Below are positions 43,260 to 55,288 of a stretch of DNA of 64,000 nucleotides, in pieces. Each line of letters starts with the position of its first letter. Within the stretch, counting starts at the first letter, position 1. Made by a program: the position numbers and the translations under genes. Source of the stretch: Xiphydria camelus (taxonomy: Eukaryota; Arthropoda; Insecta; Hymenoptera; Xiphydriidae); assembly GCA_963678675.1 (NCBI GenBank), contig OY783198.1:11666580-11730579 (forward strand), in the 5' to 3' direction. Below the pieces are notes generated by a model that was not told the origin of the DNA, did not search any database, and saw nothing but the letters and a program-made list of their open reading frames with translations.

Positions 43260-45420
43260 GTGGTTACTCGAGAAAAGTCGCGACTCCGATCGCAGACTAC
43301 ACGAGCTCCGTATGGCCGGCCACTCGACGCAGTAAAATCCGGAAAACTCTGCGCCCTCTAGTCTGGCTTCTCCCAAGGATACGCTCAAAAAGGGTTCTAA
43401 ACGCTAGATTTATGGTGAGCCTAACAGTCCTCTTAGTGGAGGTGCGACACTGCGTCGCCTCATAATATGAACAATAGCTTCCATTGCCCGAAGAAAGAAT
43501 TCACTAGGCAAGGCGATCCAACACGTGGCACGCTTCGAGTGGCGGCTTCGCGAGCCAGCCTCGCAAAGTCAACACATGGCTTTAACGTACGCACGGTCGG
43601 GAGCGATGGAATGGGGCAGGATCGCGGGCGACGGAATAGGGCAGAGTCGACAGCGGTGTATTGGGACAGGGTCGAGAGCGCTGTATGAGTGAGACACGGT
43701 CGAGAGCGGTGGAGTGTGTGGGTTTCGTTACGATTTTCGTCTCCTCGGGCGCGCATTCAGTACCCTCCGCAAAGAAGTTTCATTTCAAAAATCAACAACT
43801 AAATCGGAGACCCAAAAGTTTCTACTACTAAAAGATGACATGGAATGTCCCATGTATTATTGCGTACGAAGAAATTCATAACCTTAAATCTCTATAACAG
43901 CTAAAAAAAATTGGCTCTTATACACGCAGGTAACAAGGTAGTAAGTGAAGTGTGGCACTCGAAGTAATACTTTCATAGTTGCATTTAGGGGCCTAGCGCG
44001 GTGGACTTACACGATCGACTTAGCGTACTAAAACTTAGCTTTATACAATCGTTTAGAAACAATCAAGTAATGGACTCGAAAATTAATAAACGACACTTTC
44101 AAATGCTGTAAGTGTAATTAAGAAACATTTTTTAGTTTCATTGTAATAGAACCGTGAATATGGCCAAAATCGTCCGTTTTCGTATATTTAACTTCAAGTA
44201 TTTCAAAATCTTGACATTATGACGTAGCGTTTCGGGGAGGGCCCTCGGTGCCCTCCGCTACGCCACTATTGAGCGGCTACGATGCCGCGCGCGCGACTAT
44301 GAAAAGATGGGCGCCAGGCGGGTCACGATCCCGCCACTCAGGGAGACGAACGCGGTCCCTGAAAACGGACGAGAACCGGGAGATCGGAAGCGGTTCGATC
44401 TCCGTCGGGCTCGGCTACCTCTAGCGTATGGTAGAGGGGCGGTTCGGTGGACGATGGCTGGGACACGGAAGGACGGGCGAACAAAACGAAAAGAAACGGA
44501 ACGCAGAAACAAAGAAACAGAAAAAGAAAGACTTTATTGTTCTCCGCGGAATGGGACGACCGTTCCCGGGCGACGTTCGCAGTCGCGACGACTCTTGGCG
44601 CGGCTTCGGTGCCACACGCCTCCCGCTAACGCGACGACGAAACGCACGCTCTAACCGGTGACGGCTAAAACGGAGACGGGCGCTCTCGGACGGCGAGCGC
44701 GGGATGAAATCGTGCGCTCTCGGACGGCGAGCGCGAGACGGAAACGTGCGCTCTAGGACGGCGAGCGCGAGACGGAAACGTGCGCTCTAGGATGGCGAGC
44801 GCGAGACGGAAACGTGCGCTCTAGGACGGCGAGCGCGAGACGGAAATGGGCGCGAACACGGCGAACAGGTGCGCGCCGGCTCGACGGAGGCCCACGGCGG
44901 GTCGGAGGTCGAACGTTCGGGAAAGGAGGAGCGTACCGGTGGCGTCGAGGTCTTCAATGGCCCCCTCGTCGTCCTCCTTGGTCGTCTGGTTGGCGGCCCC
45001 TCACGACACCTCTGATCCTTCAGGTTTCGGCGAAGGATCCTCTCGGAATCGGGGCTGACCATGATGACTCCTTGGAGACGCTCCGTTTCTCCCTCGACTC
45101 TCTCTCTCTCGACCACTTCTGTCACTACTCGTACTCGACACTCTCTCGCAGGCTCGCTGAACTCGTTAAGCGATCGTGCTCGTATCGTGACTCGAGCGGA
45201 ACTCCTCGCCTCCGGATCGATACCGGTTCGCGCACGCTACCCGGGCCCGTCCGAATTCGTACCGTCGCCGCGATCGCGCTCGCGGCGTTTCGCGCGGCCC
45301 TTTCGACGGCCGATTCGCACGCGTTATCTCGAAGGGGCCGATTGCACCCTTTTTGTGTGACGCGGAGCGATTCTCCACGTCACAACATGGTACGCAAATT
45401 TAAGTCAGATTCGTTTTGAA
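43260..45420. other. GC-rich tract without a recognised gene
   Basis: Clearly richer in G+C than the rest of the window, with frequent CpG. Long open frames (for example 44814-45419, 201 codons) are low-complexity Arg/Ser-rich and overlap frames on the other strand, as expected from composition. A short repeated motif (GGTCGAGAGCG) occurs at 43600-43720. It may be part of a host gene's upstream region or an unrecognised LTR. Confidence 0.45.
44672..44850. repeat. tandem repeat, unit about 35 bp, five copies, GC-rich
   Basis: Unit contains GTGCGCTCTAGGACGGCGAG followed by CGCGAGACGGAAAC. The first two copies are more diverged (TCTCGG for TCTAGG). Confidence 0.9.
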
Positions 45421-46029
45421 CGCGCATAAATTTATAAGAATCATCTGGTCTAGTTCGAAATACAAAATCACTGTGGTCCTGTTATTTCTGATTGATATAT
45501 TTGACATCGTCAATAAGATATAAAGGCAATGCTCATCAATGTCTCGAGTACTAGGTTATTGAGGTTATTTGTACTAATTTCTTTTTCAGATGAAGAAAAC
45601 GACGTTTTTTAAATAACGTCAGTAGACCATAATTTTTAATTTATTAAAGGCCAGTCCTACAACTCAGGTTTAACTTGAAACTCTAGTTGGTCACTTTGCA
45701 GTAGCCAGTAGCAAAGTAGATACCGTAATAACAAACTAGGGTTTAAAGTTAAATCAGCGTCATCATACCGGCCCTAAATATGATTCTTTCCCGCTTTCTT
45801 TTTTTTCTTTCCTTCAAACAGTTCCACAAAGCAGGTTTAACTTTAAATTCTGATTAATTGCTATGATATCTGCTTTGCTATTAGATACTTCAAGCAACTG
45901 ACCAGAGTTTGTAGTTAAATTCGTGTTGTTACGTCAGGAACACGTGGTAAAAGGGATCGACTCAGGGAGAGATACGAGCTAGTCCTATATTTTAACAAGC
46001 GACAACGAAACAACGATTATGCTTAAAGT
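45421..46029. repeat. AT-rich sequence with a diverged inverted repeat
   Basis: Segments around 45600-45760 and 45830-45945 are imperfect complements (GGTTTAACTT, CTCTAGTTGGTCA against TGACCAGAGTTTG). Nothing else recognised. Confidence 0.45.
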
Positions 46030-46340
46030 TCGAATGGCGAGCGATCGGAACAATCGTAGTGCTCACGACGAGACCGAAATATACTGAGCGCGAGCGACGT
46101 AAGAGGCTACACGCGTCAGGAGTGCGAGCGACGGAAGAGGCCAAGCATTGAGAGTAATGCACGCGACGGAGGAGGCTATGCACTGGTTGTGATAATAAAT
46201 GCAAGCGACAGAAGAGGCTTTGCACTGTGAACGTTCCGGTCGAGCGATTACGAATCGACTGAGCGCGAGCGACTAAAGAGGCTACGCGCGTCAAGAATGC
46301 AAGCGACAGAAGAGGCTTTGCACTGAGAGAATCGTTCGGT
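46030..46340. repeat. degenerate repeats of about 45 bp in a 200-bp higher-order unit
   Basis: The motif GCGAGCGACGGAAGAGGCT (and GCAAGCGACAGAAGAGGCTT) appears about seven times. The block 46075-46140 resembles 46255-46320 more than its neighbours, giving a longer repeat period of about 185-200 bp. Confidence 0.75.
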
Positions 46341-46662
46341 TTGGTGATCAAGAATCGACTGACGCTACGGCAAAGCGGGGGCTACGTTTTCTACCCTGAC
46401 GCGACCCGCAGGAATGTTCGAAGGGGAGGGTGTACCTCTGCGTTTCGGTGTTAATTCAAAAGTCGGCATTACCTCGAATTGCCTCTACGTACCGTTAAGG
46501 AGAATTAAGGAAACGTGCCGAGATCTAAGTTATTAAGTGTTCATTGGAAAACTGTCGACGTCGAATTTCTTAGATAATCCTGGTTGCAAATCCGGCGGCC
46601 GAATTCTTAGAAGGAGAACCGCCCGAATTGGGGGGACGGTACTTGACCTGCCCGAGGACCCG
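46341..46662. other. LINE 3' flank or 3' untranslated sequence
   Basis: Lies beyond the end of the LINE reading frame on the minus strand. No poly-A or simple 3' repeat is obvious, so the LINE 3' end is undefined. Confidence 0.4.
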
Positions 46663-49601
46663 TTAGGTCAACCGTCGTAGCGCCTTGGCCGTAACACGTG
46701 TAGTAGAACTGTCTGATCCTATCCTAACCCAAGACCCTAAGGTTGTAGCTGTTTCCAGCGATAAATAGAAAATATTAAGCTTAGATTTGAAAACTGCCCT
46801 AGACAGGGATGATTTAATTTCTGCGGGCAGAGAGTTCCATATTAGTGGGGCAGCAATAGCAAAGGCATACTTGTAAGCGTCCGTACGGAATTTGGGAACC
46901 ACCAGCTGCTGAGCTTGCTCACCCCTCAGTGCTCGAGCACCAACATAAAGGCTTAAGAAATCTTTAAGAATGTGTGGCAAGTCACTACGTAGAAGATTGA
47001 ATGTTATACCCGCCACCGAGGCCTTCCTTGCATCCTTAACGCGCAGCCAGTCTAGGTTCTGCCGTTACAGCGAGATGGAAGCACATCGCGCGGAAGATTA
47101 TAAATAAATCTAATACCACGATTTACTAGTCGTTGGAGCTTAAGGTTACTAGTTTCACTTATTCCCATCAATACAGCCGAGCAGTAATTGATGTGTGGCA
47201 GAACTAATGCGGAGACAAGACTTGTGCGTAGTCTCACGTCAGTGAAGTCACGTAATGATTGAAGCTTGTAAAAGACTCCTTTGACTTTAGAGATGATGGA
47301 ATTCAGGTGGCTATTAAAAGTGAGCTTAGAATCTAAGATAACACCAAGATTTCTGACTTTGGGCTCGAATGAAATCATATAACAGCCGTCTCCGGGGGGG
47401 GGGGGGGCAATCCAGATTGATGCTGTTAATTATACGGTTGTTCCCTAGAATGATGGCTTTGGTTTTCTGCAGATTGAGACGCAGACCGTTGGTTCGTGCC
47501 CAGTCACTTATGGCAACGATGTCCTCATTGAGTTTGAGGATGCAGTCAGGAAGATCAGTCAGCGAGCAGGTGGCATAAATTTGCAGGTCGTCAGCAAAGA
47601 GGAGTCTTCTGACAAACTTGAAGACAGTCCCTAGGTCGTTAATAAAGAGCGGAAACAGTAGAGGCTCCAGTACTGAGCCCTGCGGAACACCAGTGTTAGT
47701 AGAGACCCAACTAGTATAAATGGTGTCACCAATCTTGATTGCCTGTTGCCTGTCTCTGAGATAAGATGCTATCCAATCCAGTACACTTAGAAAAGCCGAG
47801 ATGCCGAAGTTTTGTGAGCAGTATATCGTGAGGTACCGTGTCAAATGCTTTGGAGAAGTCGAACAGCACTGCAACTGTTACTTGCCGTCTATCCATCCCC
47901 TCCCTGACGTTATTGACTAGTTTCAATAGAGCCGTGGTAGTGCTATAGCCTGCACGAAAGCCACACTGCATAGGATCGAGGACAGAGTGTTGATTGATAT
48001 AGTCAGAGATCCGATCAAAGATGAGTCATTCCAGGACTTTGCTAAGCGTTGGAAGAAGCGAGATTGGCCTGTAGTTACTGAAGGTTTTAGGCGTGGCAGT
48101 TTTGTTTATCGGAACTATGACGGCTTTTTTCCAGGCGTCGGGAAACCAACAGTCAGTTATGGAGCGATTGAATAATGTGGCTAACGAAAGTAGTAACTTT
48201 GGCAATACTGGGAGTAACATACGTAAGTTTAGTCCATCAGCCCCAGTGGCATTCGATTCAGATTTCCGTACAGCCTGATCCACCTCCCTCTCACAGTAAC
48301 CGGTGCAAAAGTGAGCTGTGGCCTCATCCCCATCAGCTGCGAGTCTTCAGGCACCTCATAGGAGGGGTTACGCTCATTGATTGAGACACCAGCGAGAGCG
48401 AGGTTTAGCTCTTCAGCTGGAATAGCCAATGGTAGTGAGGTTACTGACTTAAGGAGAGCTGGTTTACGTAATTCAGTCCACATAGCATTCGGCGATAGTC
48501 CTTCGAGTCTCGAGCTGTAGTATACAGTTCTGGCATCCTTGATTTGCAAGCGAAGTTTATCGCGAGCAACTCGATACTGCTCCAGGTCTCTTGGTCTTCT
48601 GTTCCTACGATAGCGACGATAGATGTTACGTACGTTCCGCTGGTTCTGATGAAGATCTGGGGTGATCCACGGTGCATTCTTTAATGAGTTGACCTTTAAG
48701 TCAGTGATTGGGGCTACTGAGTCGAGGATATTGAAGAAAGACTTATAGAAATTTCTAAGCGAATCATCAGACGTAGAACCATTGAAAAGACTGGGCCAGT
48801 TAATAGCATCAAACTTATTCTGAACTTCAGACTCTGATAGCTTCCCGAGCCGCCTTGTTTTGATGATTTTAGGTTGAAGTTTCTGCCGTTGAATCACTAG
48901 GTCAACATAAATGAGGTGATGGCCGGCACCCAGCGGAACATCAGATTTACCCCATGCTTTAAGCTGATCAGACTCGTCGGCAATACATAAGTCAAGCCAT
49001 GTCTCGAAACTGCGTGTCACATGTGTAAAACCATGGTCAACCAATTTGAGAGATAGATCACGAAGCAGAGTCCTGATGTAAGTGGCATCATAATTGTGGC
49101 TAAGCTGATCCGCATTAAAATCGCCCATGATTATTTTATGTGTATAATTCTCCATAACAGTTGCCAAGCAATGCCCGAAGTCAACGGGGGTGGTAAACGG
49201 CACATGTGGAGGTCGATAGATGACTGCTACGAAGACTGGTGGATAGCCAGGTCTAGAAAGTTCGCACATTATGTACTCTATCATGCCAGGCTTCCCCGAA
49301 GAATCAGACTTCGCGATGATGGTGGGCTGAGTGATTCATGGACATATAGTGCGACTCCTCCTCCATGGACATTGCGATCATTGCGGAGAGTAGTGAAGCC
49401 AGCAAGACTGACCAGGGAGTCAGGAATCTGGGGTGACAGCCATGTTTCTGTCACTGCAATTAATTGAAATGGTGGTTGCGAGTCAAGATAAAACTTGAGA
49501 GAATCCAAGTGTGACCGAACTGAATTTGAATTGAGACAGCAACAGTGGATGCTTGAGTATGACTGAGAGTTGTTGATATTGGAACAGACAGGGCGCTGGC
49601 A
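46663..49601 (-). pseudogene. LINE copy A ORF2: endonuclease and reverse transcriptase
   Basis: Begins directly after the ORF1 stop, in the same frame. The endonuclease part has VTETWLS near 49440, a GGGVALYVHE block, then a frameshift at about 49284, and GDFNAD near 49120. Its last motif is GAGHHL, where many families have SDH. The reverse transcriptase part has NYRPISLLP near 48050, DFSKAFDTVPHD near 47860, NTGVPQGSVL near 47680 and FADDLQ near 47590 (the catalytic Asp pair). Frameshifts occur near 48290, 48026, 47780, 47394 (in a G run) and 47060. C-terminal domain ends at 46663. The enzyme family nicks target DNA and copies the RNA into it; this copy is inactive. Confidence 0.82.
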
Positions 49602-50687
49602 TCATTCAGATTGGGCAGAGTATAGCTGTATTATCCTGGGAATATCTGCCTCAGTGTTGATGATCTGAACCAGAGCACCCTCACGCACTTTAGTGAAGAC
49701 CGTGGTGTTCTTGCACAAGACAAATTTAAAGCCTGCTTCCCTCAAAACGAGTTTTGCAGCCTTAAGCAGGTTGAAGACACCTGAGGGAAGAAGTTCACTT
49801 AAATAGATGGTAGGATCATTAGGCGGCACTGAAGGAGGGGTGTTCCTGGCCAGAAGGTTCGCGTCGAGCTTGGAGAGCTCGAGCACACCAAAAGCACGTT
49901 TGGCGGACAAGAGTCGACTGACTAATGATTGATCCTTGAGTACCACTGCAAAAGGCGCCTTATTGAGTGTGTTAGAAGGCATAGAACTGGCTTTTTTGCG
50001 TAGCAGCCTAGCACTGATAACATCACCAGGACGCAGGTCAACCTTGATCGCTTTAGCTACAGCTGAGGCAATGCTGGTGAGCTGTGCTTCGGTGGAATCA
50101 TCAGCTTGTCCAAATCAGAGACCGGATATAGTTAGTTCCGCCTGCTGTATGTGGCTTAATGGTCTCAGCTGGAGGCTAAGAGCACTTGCATTAGCAGCTG
50201 CTTCTAGCCTAGTTAGGCCGGCCGAGGTAGAGGGGCGGGAATCAGTTGTGGCTGATAGCTGGTTAAGCCTGGACTCAAGCGCCTTGACCGTGCTTCGCAG
50301 GTCCTCAGTTTCGCTCCGCAGGTCCTCAGTTTCTTTGGATAATTGCTCATTTTTCGCAGCGAGCGACTCAGTTTTGTCTGTTAGTTGTTCTGTTGTGACC
50401 TTTAGGGAGGCTACATCGCCACCAACAGTTGCGACGGCCGTGCGAATGGCTGGTATGTCCTGCAGAAGCGCGGAATGTTGCAACATGGTGTCGTTTATCA
50501 TTTTAAGTTGTTCCAGTACTGCATTCATGGGGGCATTAGATCGAGTATTTCTGTCAGTTTTCTTTTCTTCTTCAAGCACGACAGCGGATGTATCGCGCTT
50601 CCGGCTTGAGTCAGGCTTGAGCGATGATGTAGAAGAGTGCGAGCCGTTGGAGGAATTAGCACGAGTTTTCGGGAATTTATTTTCCAT
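49602..50687 (-). pseudogene. LINE copy A ORF1: coiled-coil RNA-binding protein
   Basis: About 361 codons from the ATG at 50685-50687, chosen because it aligns with the start of copy C. Residues about 45-145 form a clear heptad-repeat coiled coil (EQLTDKTESLAAKNEQLSK and on), as in trimerising ORF1 proteins. One TGA at about 50115 (after AELTISGL) interrupts it; copy B has a serine codon there (TGA against TCA), so a single change broke the frame. The C-terminal third is of the type LVSRLLSAKRAFGVL, probably nucleic-acid binding. No zinc knuckle is seen. Confidence 0.75.
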
Positions 50688-50991
50688 GATCGGTCGTAGT
50701 CGATAAGTTATCGACAGTCGTGGGTGTTGAGATGATGACGCGCCAGGTGGCGACACTCGAATATTCTCATTCCGGCGTGCGGGGGCGAGGTGGGCAAGGT
50801 TATGCGCTGACGACGAGAATTTGTCAAGAGAACTAACTTCAAAACCCAGACAAGTAGTTGAAGAGCCAGAAATAAATGTCATGAGGCCCTCGCAGAAGAC
50901 ATAAAATGTTCCTGAGAAGAACCCTTCGAGTAAGCGCATGCTGTAAACTGCAAATAAGTGTGCCCGCAGGCGAAAATCATACAGAAAAGAG

Positions 50992-50997
50992 TCAGGC

Positions 50998-51039
<42 letters not shown>

Positions 51040-51618
51040 ACTATGGATAAGCATTAGCAGTAAACAAAAGTGCGCTCTCTCTTGTCTGACTAGCATGAGC
51101 ATACCAAAAGCACGTTTGGCAGACAATAATCGATTGACTAATGATTGTTCCTTGAGAACTACTGCAAAAGATGTCTTGCTAAGTGCGTTAGAAGGTGCGG
51201 AACAGGTTTGCTTGCGCAGCAACCTGGCACTGACAAGATCTCCAGGACTCAGATCGACCTTGAGTGCTTTGGCCACAGCTGAGGTAATGCTGATGAGCTG
51301 AGCTTCAGTGGAGTTTTCAGCTTGTCCAAATGAGAGACCAGATATAGTTAGTTCCGCCTGATGCCTGTGACTCAGATGTCTTTGCTGGAAGCTAAGAGCA
51401 CTTGCATTAGCAGCTGCTTCAGGCCTGAATAAGTCAGCTGAGGTAGAGGGGTGTGATTTAATTGCAGTAGACAGCTGGTCAAACCTAGTCTCAAGCACTT
51501 TGACCGTGCTCCGCAGATCCTCAGTTTCTTTGGATAATTGCTCATATTTAGCAGCAAGCGACTCAGTTTTATCTGTCAGCTGTTCTGTTGTGACCTTTAG
51601 TGCGGCTACTTCCCGCAC
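50992..51618 (-). pseudogene. LINE copy B, ORF1 fragment
   Basis: An ORF1 segment with the coiled coil, the ELTISGLSFGQAENSTEAQL block and the LVNRLLSAKRAFGML block, over 80 percent like copy A by eye. It ends at a GA microsatellite and begins at a junction with copy C. No ORF2 belongs to it. Confidence 0.8.
51001..51034. repeat. (GA)n microsatellite at a LINE junction
   Basis: About seventeen GA units mark the 3' edge of copy B. Confidence 0.95.
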
Positions 51619-51625
51619 TAAAGGT
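51593..51625. repeat. 13-bp perfect inverted repeat at the copy B/C junction
   Basis: ACCTTTAGTGCGG (51593-51605) and its complement (51613-51625) are separated by 7 bases, exactly where copy B sequence meets copy C reverse-transcriptase sequence. Confidence 0.85.
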
Positions 51626-51659
51626 AATATCCGTGTAATATCTCAATTCTTGGAGCCTG

Positions 51660-53090
51660 TAGATGACTCCACTGACCGTTGATGTGACATTGGCGATATG
51701 GGGATGAAATGTCATTTTCGAGTCGAGTATGACTCCAAGATCCCGTGCTGTAGAAATAAATGGAATGTCTAAAAGACCACCACCGAGTGGTGGTAAGTCT
51801 CTCTAATCAATTTGGCAGAGATGTCTCTGTTTAGGTTATGAATGCATGCATGCAGATCAAGTAGCGAGCAAGTGGCATCGATTTGAAGATCGTCTGCGAA
51901 TAGCAAGCATTTAGAGAATCGTATTGATGTGCCAATGTTGTTGATAAAAAGTGAAAACAGCAACGGGCCCAGCACTGATCCCGACGGGACACCTGTGTTG
52001 GTCGAAACCCAGCTGGTCAAGGTGCCACCATTAGTCTTGAGCGCTTGCTGTCTGCCTTTAAGGTAGGACGCCATCCAGTCGGTGGCGTTCTGGGAAAAGG
52101 CCATTTCACGCAGTCTCCGAAGCAGCAGATCGTGGGGAACAGTGTCGAATGCCTTAGAGAAGTCGAAAAGAATCAATACTATCACTTGGCATTGATCAAT
52201 TCCCAGCCTCACGTCATTCAATAGTTTTAATAGAGCCGTTGCCGTGCTGTGTTCTGGGCCTAATCCACACTGGTATGGGTCGAGAATATCGTGCTGTTTG
52301 ATGTAATCGGCTATCTGGTCGTAGACAAGTCGTTCCAAAATTTTACACAAAGTTCGCACTAGAGCGATAGGCCGATAGTCATTTGCTGATTTAGGGTTCG
52401 CTATTTTGTTAATTGGAACGATTAGAACTCTCTTCCAAGGTGTTGGGAACCAGCATTCAGATAATGAACGATTATAGAGGGCGACTAGGAAGCTGCGGAT
52501 CATCGGGAGCACCGGCAGGATCATCCGCAGGCACAGGTGGTCAGCTCCAGAGGAATTAGACTTGACAGAATTAACAGCTCCCTCCACTTTTCCGGCGGTG
52601 ATTGGTTCAAGACGAAATTCAGGTCTATCCAGGGGCGGCAGGTTATCTTTACCTAGTTGCTCATGGGTTATAGGGTCACTGATAGACACCTGGGCTAATG
52701 CCAAGTTTAACTGCTCTGCTGGAAGAGCAAGTGATAGAGAAGTAGTCGTTTTGATCAGACCGAGTTTTCTTAACTCAGACCACATGCCAGTTGGTGAAAG
52801 CCCTTCAAGTCTAGTGCGATAATATATGACTCGAGCAGCGTTTAGTTTACTTGGAGAGCATGCTTTGCTTCACGGTAGGCTAAGAGTTCGAGGCAGGTTT
52901 TGTTGCGTCTATAGCGGCGATAAATCGTCCTTAATCTACATTGAGCGATGTAGAGCTCATTAGTGATCCAAGGAGCATGCTTAGTGGAATTAACCTTAAT
53001 GGTGGTGACTGGAGCAATGCCATCGAGAACTTCGAAAAACTTTAGGTAGAAGTTTTCAAGACCAGAGTTAATAGTAGCAACCTCAGTAAT
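51660..53090 (-). pseudogene. LINE copy C, reverse transcriptase part
   Basis: Open from 52785 to 51769, with a further RT block (ARDLGVILDSKMTFHPH) in another frame at about 51660-51760. Motifs: NDYRPIALV near 52380, DFSKAFDTVPHD near 52150, NTGVPSGSVLG near 51990 and FADDLQ near 51885. The connection to the endonuclease (52790-53090) is frameshifted. The thumb and C-terminal domain are lost at the junction with copy B. Confidence 0.82.
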
Positions 53091-54409
53091 TAATGCTTCC
53101 CAGTCGATAGTAGAGAACTGCTCTTGGGCATCAGGCTAGTTAGTTTATTCAGTCGCCATGTTGAGATAAGTGTTGGCGCAGGATGTATCCCTTCAATGTT
53201 AAGGTCAGCATATATGAGATGGTGACCTGCGCCCATCGGAGTGACGGATTTGCCCCAGAAGTTAACTTGATCGCATGCATCAACGAAGCAGAGATCTAGC
53301 CAGGTTTCAAAGGTACCAGTAACGTGGGTGACTCCATGGTCGATGAGCTTGAGTGACAAATCGCGTGAAAGCGATCTGATGAAGTTTGCATCATGGCTGT
53401 GGCCCAGTTGATCTGCATTGAAGTCACCCATGATTATTTTGTGGGAATAATTCTCCATAGCCGACTGCAGGGTCGCACCAAAGTCCATGGGAGTTGTAAA
53501 TGGGACGTGCGGCGATCGGTAGACCACTGCGATGAAGACGGGTTGAATTCCAGGACTAGTAATTTCACACATTAGGTACCTAATCATTCCAGTTTTGTTT
53601 GAGGTGTCAGAGGATGCAATGATGTTAGCTGAAAAGGAGTCGTGTACGAAGAGTGCTACTCCGCTACCATGAACATTTCTGTCGTTTCTGAGGACAGTAA
53701 ATCCAAATAGGCTGATGACAGTGTCTGGAACTTGCGGAGAGAGCCAAGTCTCGGTGATAGCAATGGCTTGATAAGGCGGATTAGTGTCAAGATGCAATTT
53801 AAGGACGTCCAGGTGTGAGTGGAGAGAATTAGAGTTGAGGCAGCAGCAACGGAAGTTTCGTTGGGGATTAGTTTTCCTATTAGGGCGAGCATTGGACGGT
53901 CTCCGCTGAAGACTGAGAGCGCTGGCATTTGCAGCTGTTTCCAACTTGGATAGGCCAGATGATGAGAAGGAACATGTATTTATGGTTGATGCCAGTCGAT
54001 CAAGTCTTATCCCGAGCGTCTTGACCGAGATTCGCAGGTCTTCATTTTCCTTCGGCAGTTGTTCATGTCCAGTAGTGAGTGAGTTAATCTTGTCAGTGAG
54101 TTGTACTGTGGTTGATCGTAGTACAGTCACCTCGCCACTAATCGATTCAATTGCATTACGCATAGTAGGAAGTTCCTTGAGAAGCTCGGGCTGTTTAACT
54201 TGCTCATGAGTGATAATTTGTAATTGCTTCATCACAGCATCGAGTGAGACTATATCATTGGTATTTGTAGTGGGCTTTTTATGCACGTCAGTCTTTTTAG
54301 ATTTGTTAGTCTCCTCATCAGGCATTAGACGCTTACGGTTTGAGTCTGATGAGTACGATGAAGTTGATGAATAAGAGGATGCACTGGTCCTGCGTGGATT
54401 GTCATTCAT
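53090..54409 (-). pseudogene. LINE copy C, ORF1-endonuclease fusion frame
   Basis: One open frame of about 440 codons. Residues 1-170 are the ORF1 N-terminus and coiled coil (Ser-rich start, then QLTDKINSLTTGHEQLPKE). Then, after SALSLQRRPS, it passes into the ORF2 start (FRCCCLNSNSLHSHLDVLK) and the endonuclease (ITETWLSPQ, GDFNADQLGHSH, GAGHHLIY). The ORF1 C-terminal half and the ORF1 stop present in copy A are deleted, fusing the two proteins in frame. It ends near the end of the endonuclease through a frameshift. Confidence 0.8.
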
Positions 54410-54415
54410 GGTCAC

Positions 54416-55288
54416 GGGAGGCAGTGAGAGTAGTTGAAGACGGTGTTAAATTTTATTTTAGATACATAGTAGTAGCCGATCGGGCCGTTGCGCAACGATC
54501 GGCAGGGTAAAACAGGTTCCTGCTGCGACTTACAATTAGCCGATAATTGATGGTGGTCCCCGGAGGTTATCTCCTACACCAGAGTGTGACACTGGGATAT
54601 TCCAATAGTAGCGTGCGAGAGAAAAAAAAAGGGAGACGCGTAGGTCTCTGTGTAGGCGAAATTAACAAAAATAACATGAATAGCCTAATACTCGAAATAT
54701 TAACGAGAACTGTAGTTGGTATTTTATTGACGATGACCAATGCATCAACTATAAAGAGTCGACTGATTGTTTGATGCATACTTATTTTTCTTATATTTAT
54801 CAGATATATATTATTCATTAATGGAATTCAATTTTCCAAAACGAAGCAATGCACTATATTCGTTCAGGTTGTATTTTATTTAGTTTTTTACGCTGAATAT
54901 GCTGATCTCCGGTACAGAATAAGTAACAGTGATGTAAACGAATAAAGAATTTAGAAAGTACAATATTGAAGAATTAGAAGACGGAATGATTGGAAATGTT
55001 GAATAATTTATAATAATTGATCCATAAATTTCTTTCCAAAATATTATAAGAATATTTACAATTGAAAGTTGTCATTCTCGAGGAAGCATATGATTCTTCA
55101 TTGTTTCGCTCGTTTTGTATTTTAAGAACGTTTTCGGTTGAAACAGTTTTCTTACTGGCTAACTTGAGGGGCGTCTTTTTTCCATTATTGTACGTTATCA
55201 AAATTGAAATACATTAGTAGTACCGAAATATCTTTTTTCTTCTTATTTTTATGCGTCAAAATCAATTTCAATCGATCATACTTAATTA
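54416..55288. other. LINE 5' sequence and AT-rich spacer
   Basis: Bases 54416 to about 54620 are probably the 5' untranslated part of copy C. Beyond that the sequence is AT-rich without recognisable features. Confidence 0.45.

Larger units (their letters stand above)
46663..50939 (-). mobile_element. CR1/L2-like LINE, copy A
   Basis: Nearly complete non-LTR retrotransposon: an ORF1 with coiled coil, then an apurinic-type endonuclease and reverse transcriptase in ORF2. All frames are broken. Similarity between copies A and C covers both ORFs. Assignment to the Jockey superfamily (CR1/L2 type) is by domain order and motif style. Confidence 0.82.

Noticed and set aside
44814..45419. 201-codon open frame in the GC-rich tract
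   Set aside because: Arg/Ser-rich low complexity, overlapping long frames on both strands, starts inside a tandem repeat; explained by base composition.
43260..45420. Ribosomal DNA or spacer
   Set aside because: GC-rich, but no conserved rRNA strings were recognised.
46663..49601. Loss of the SDH endonuclease motif (GHH instead) as a killing mutation
   Set aside because: Both copies A and C have the same GAGHHL, so it is a family trait rather than damage.
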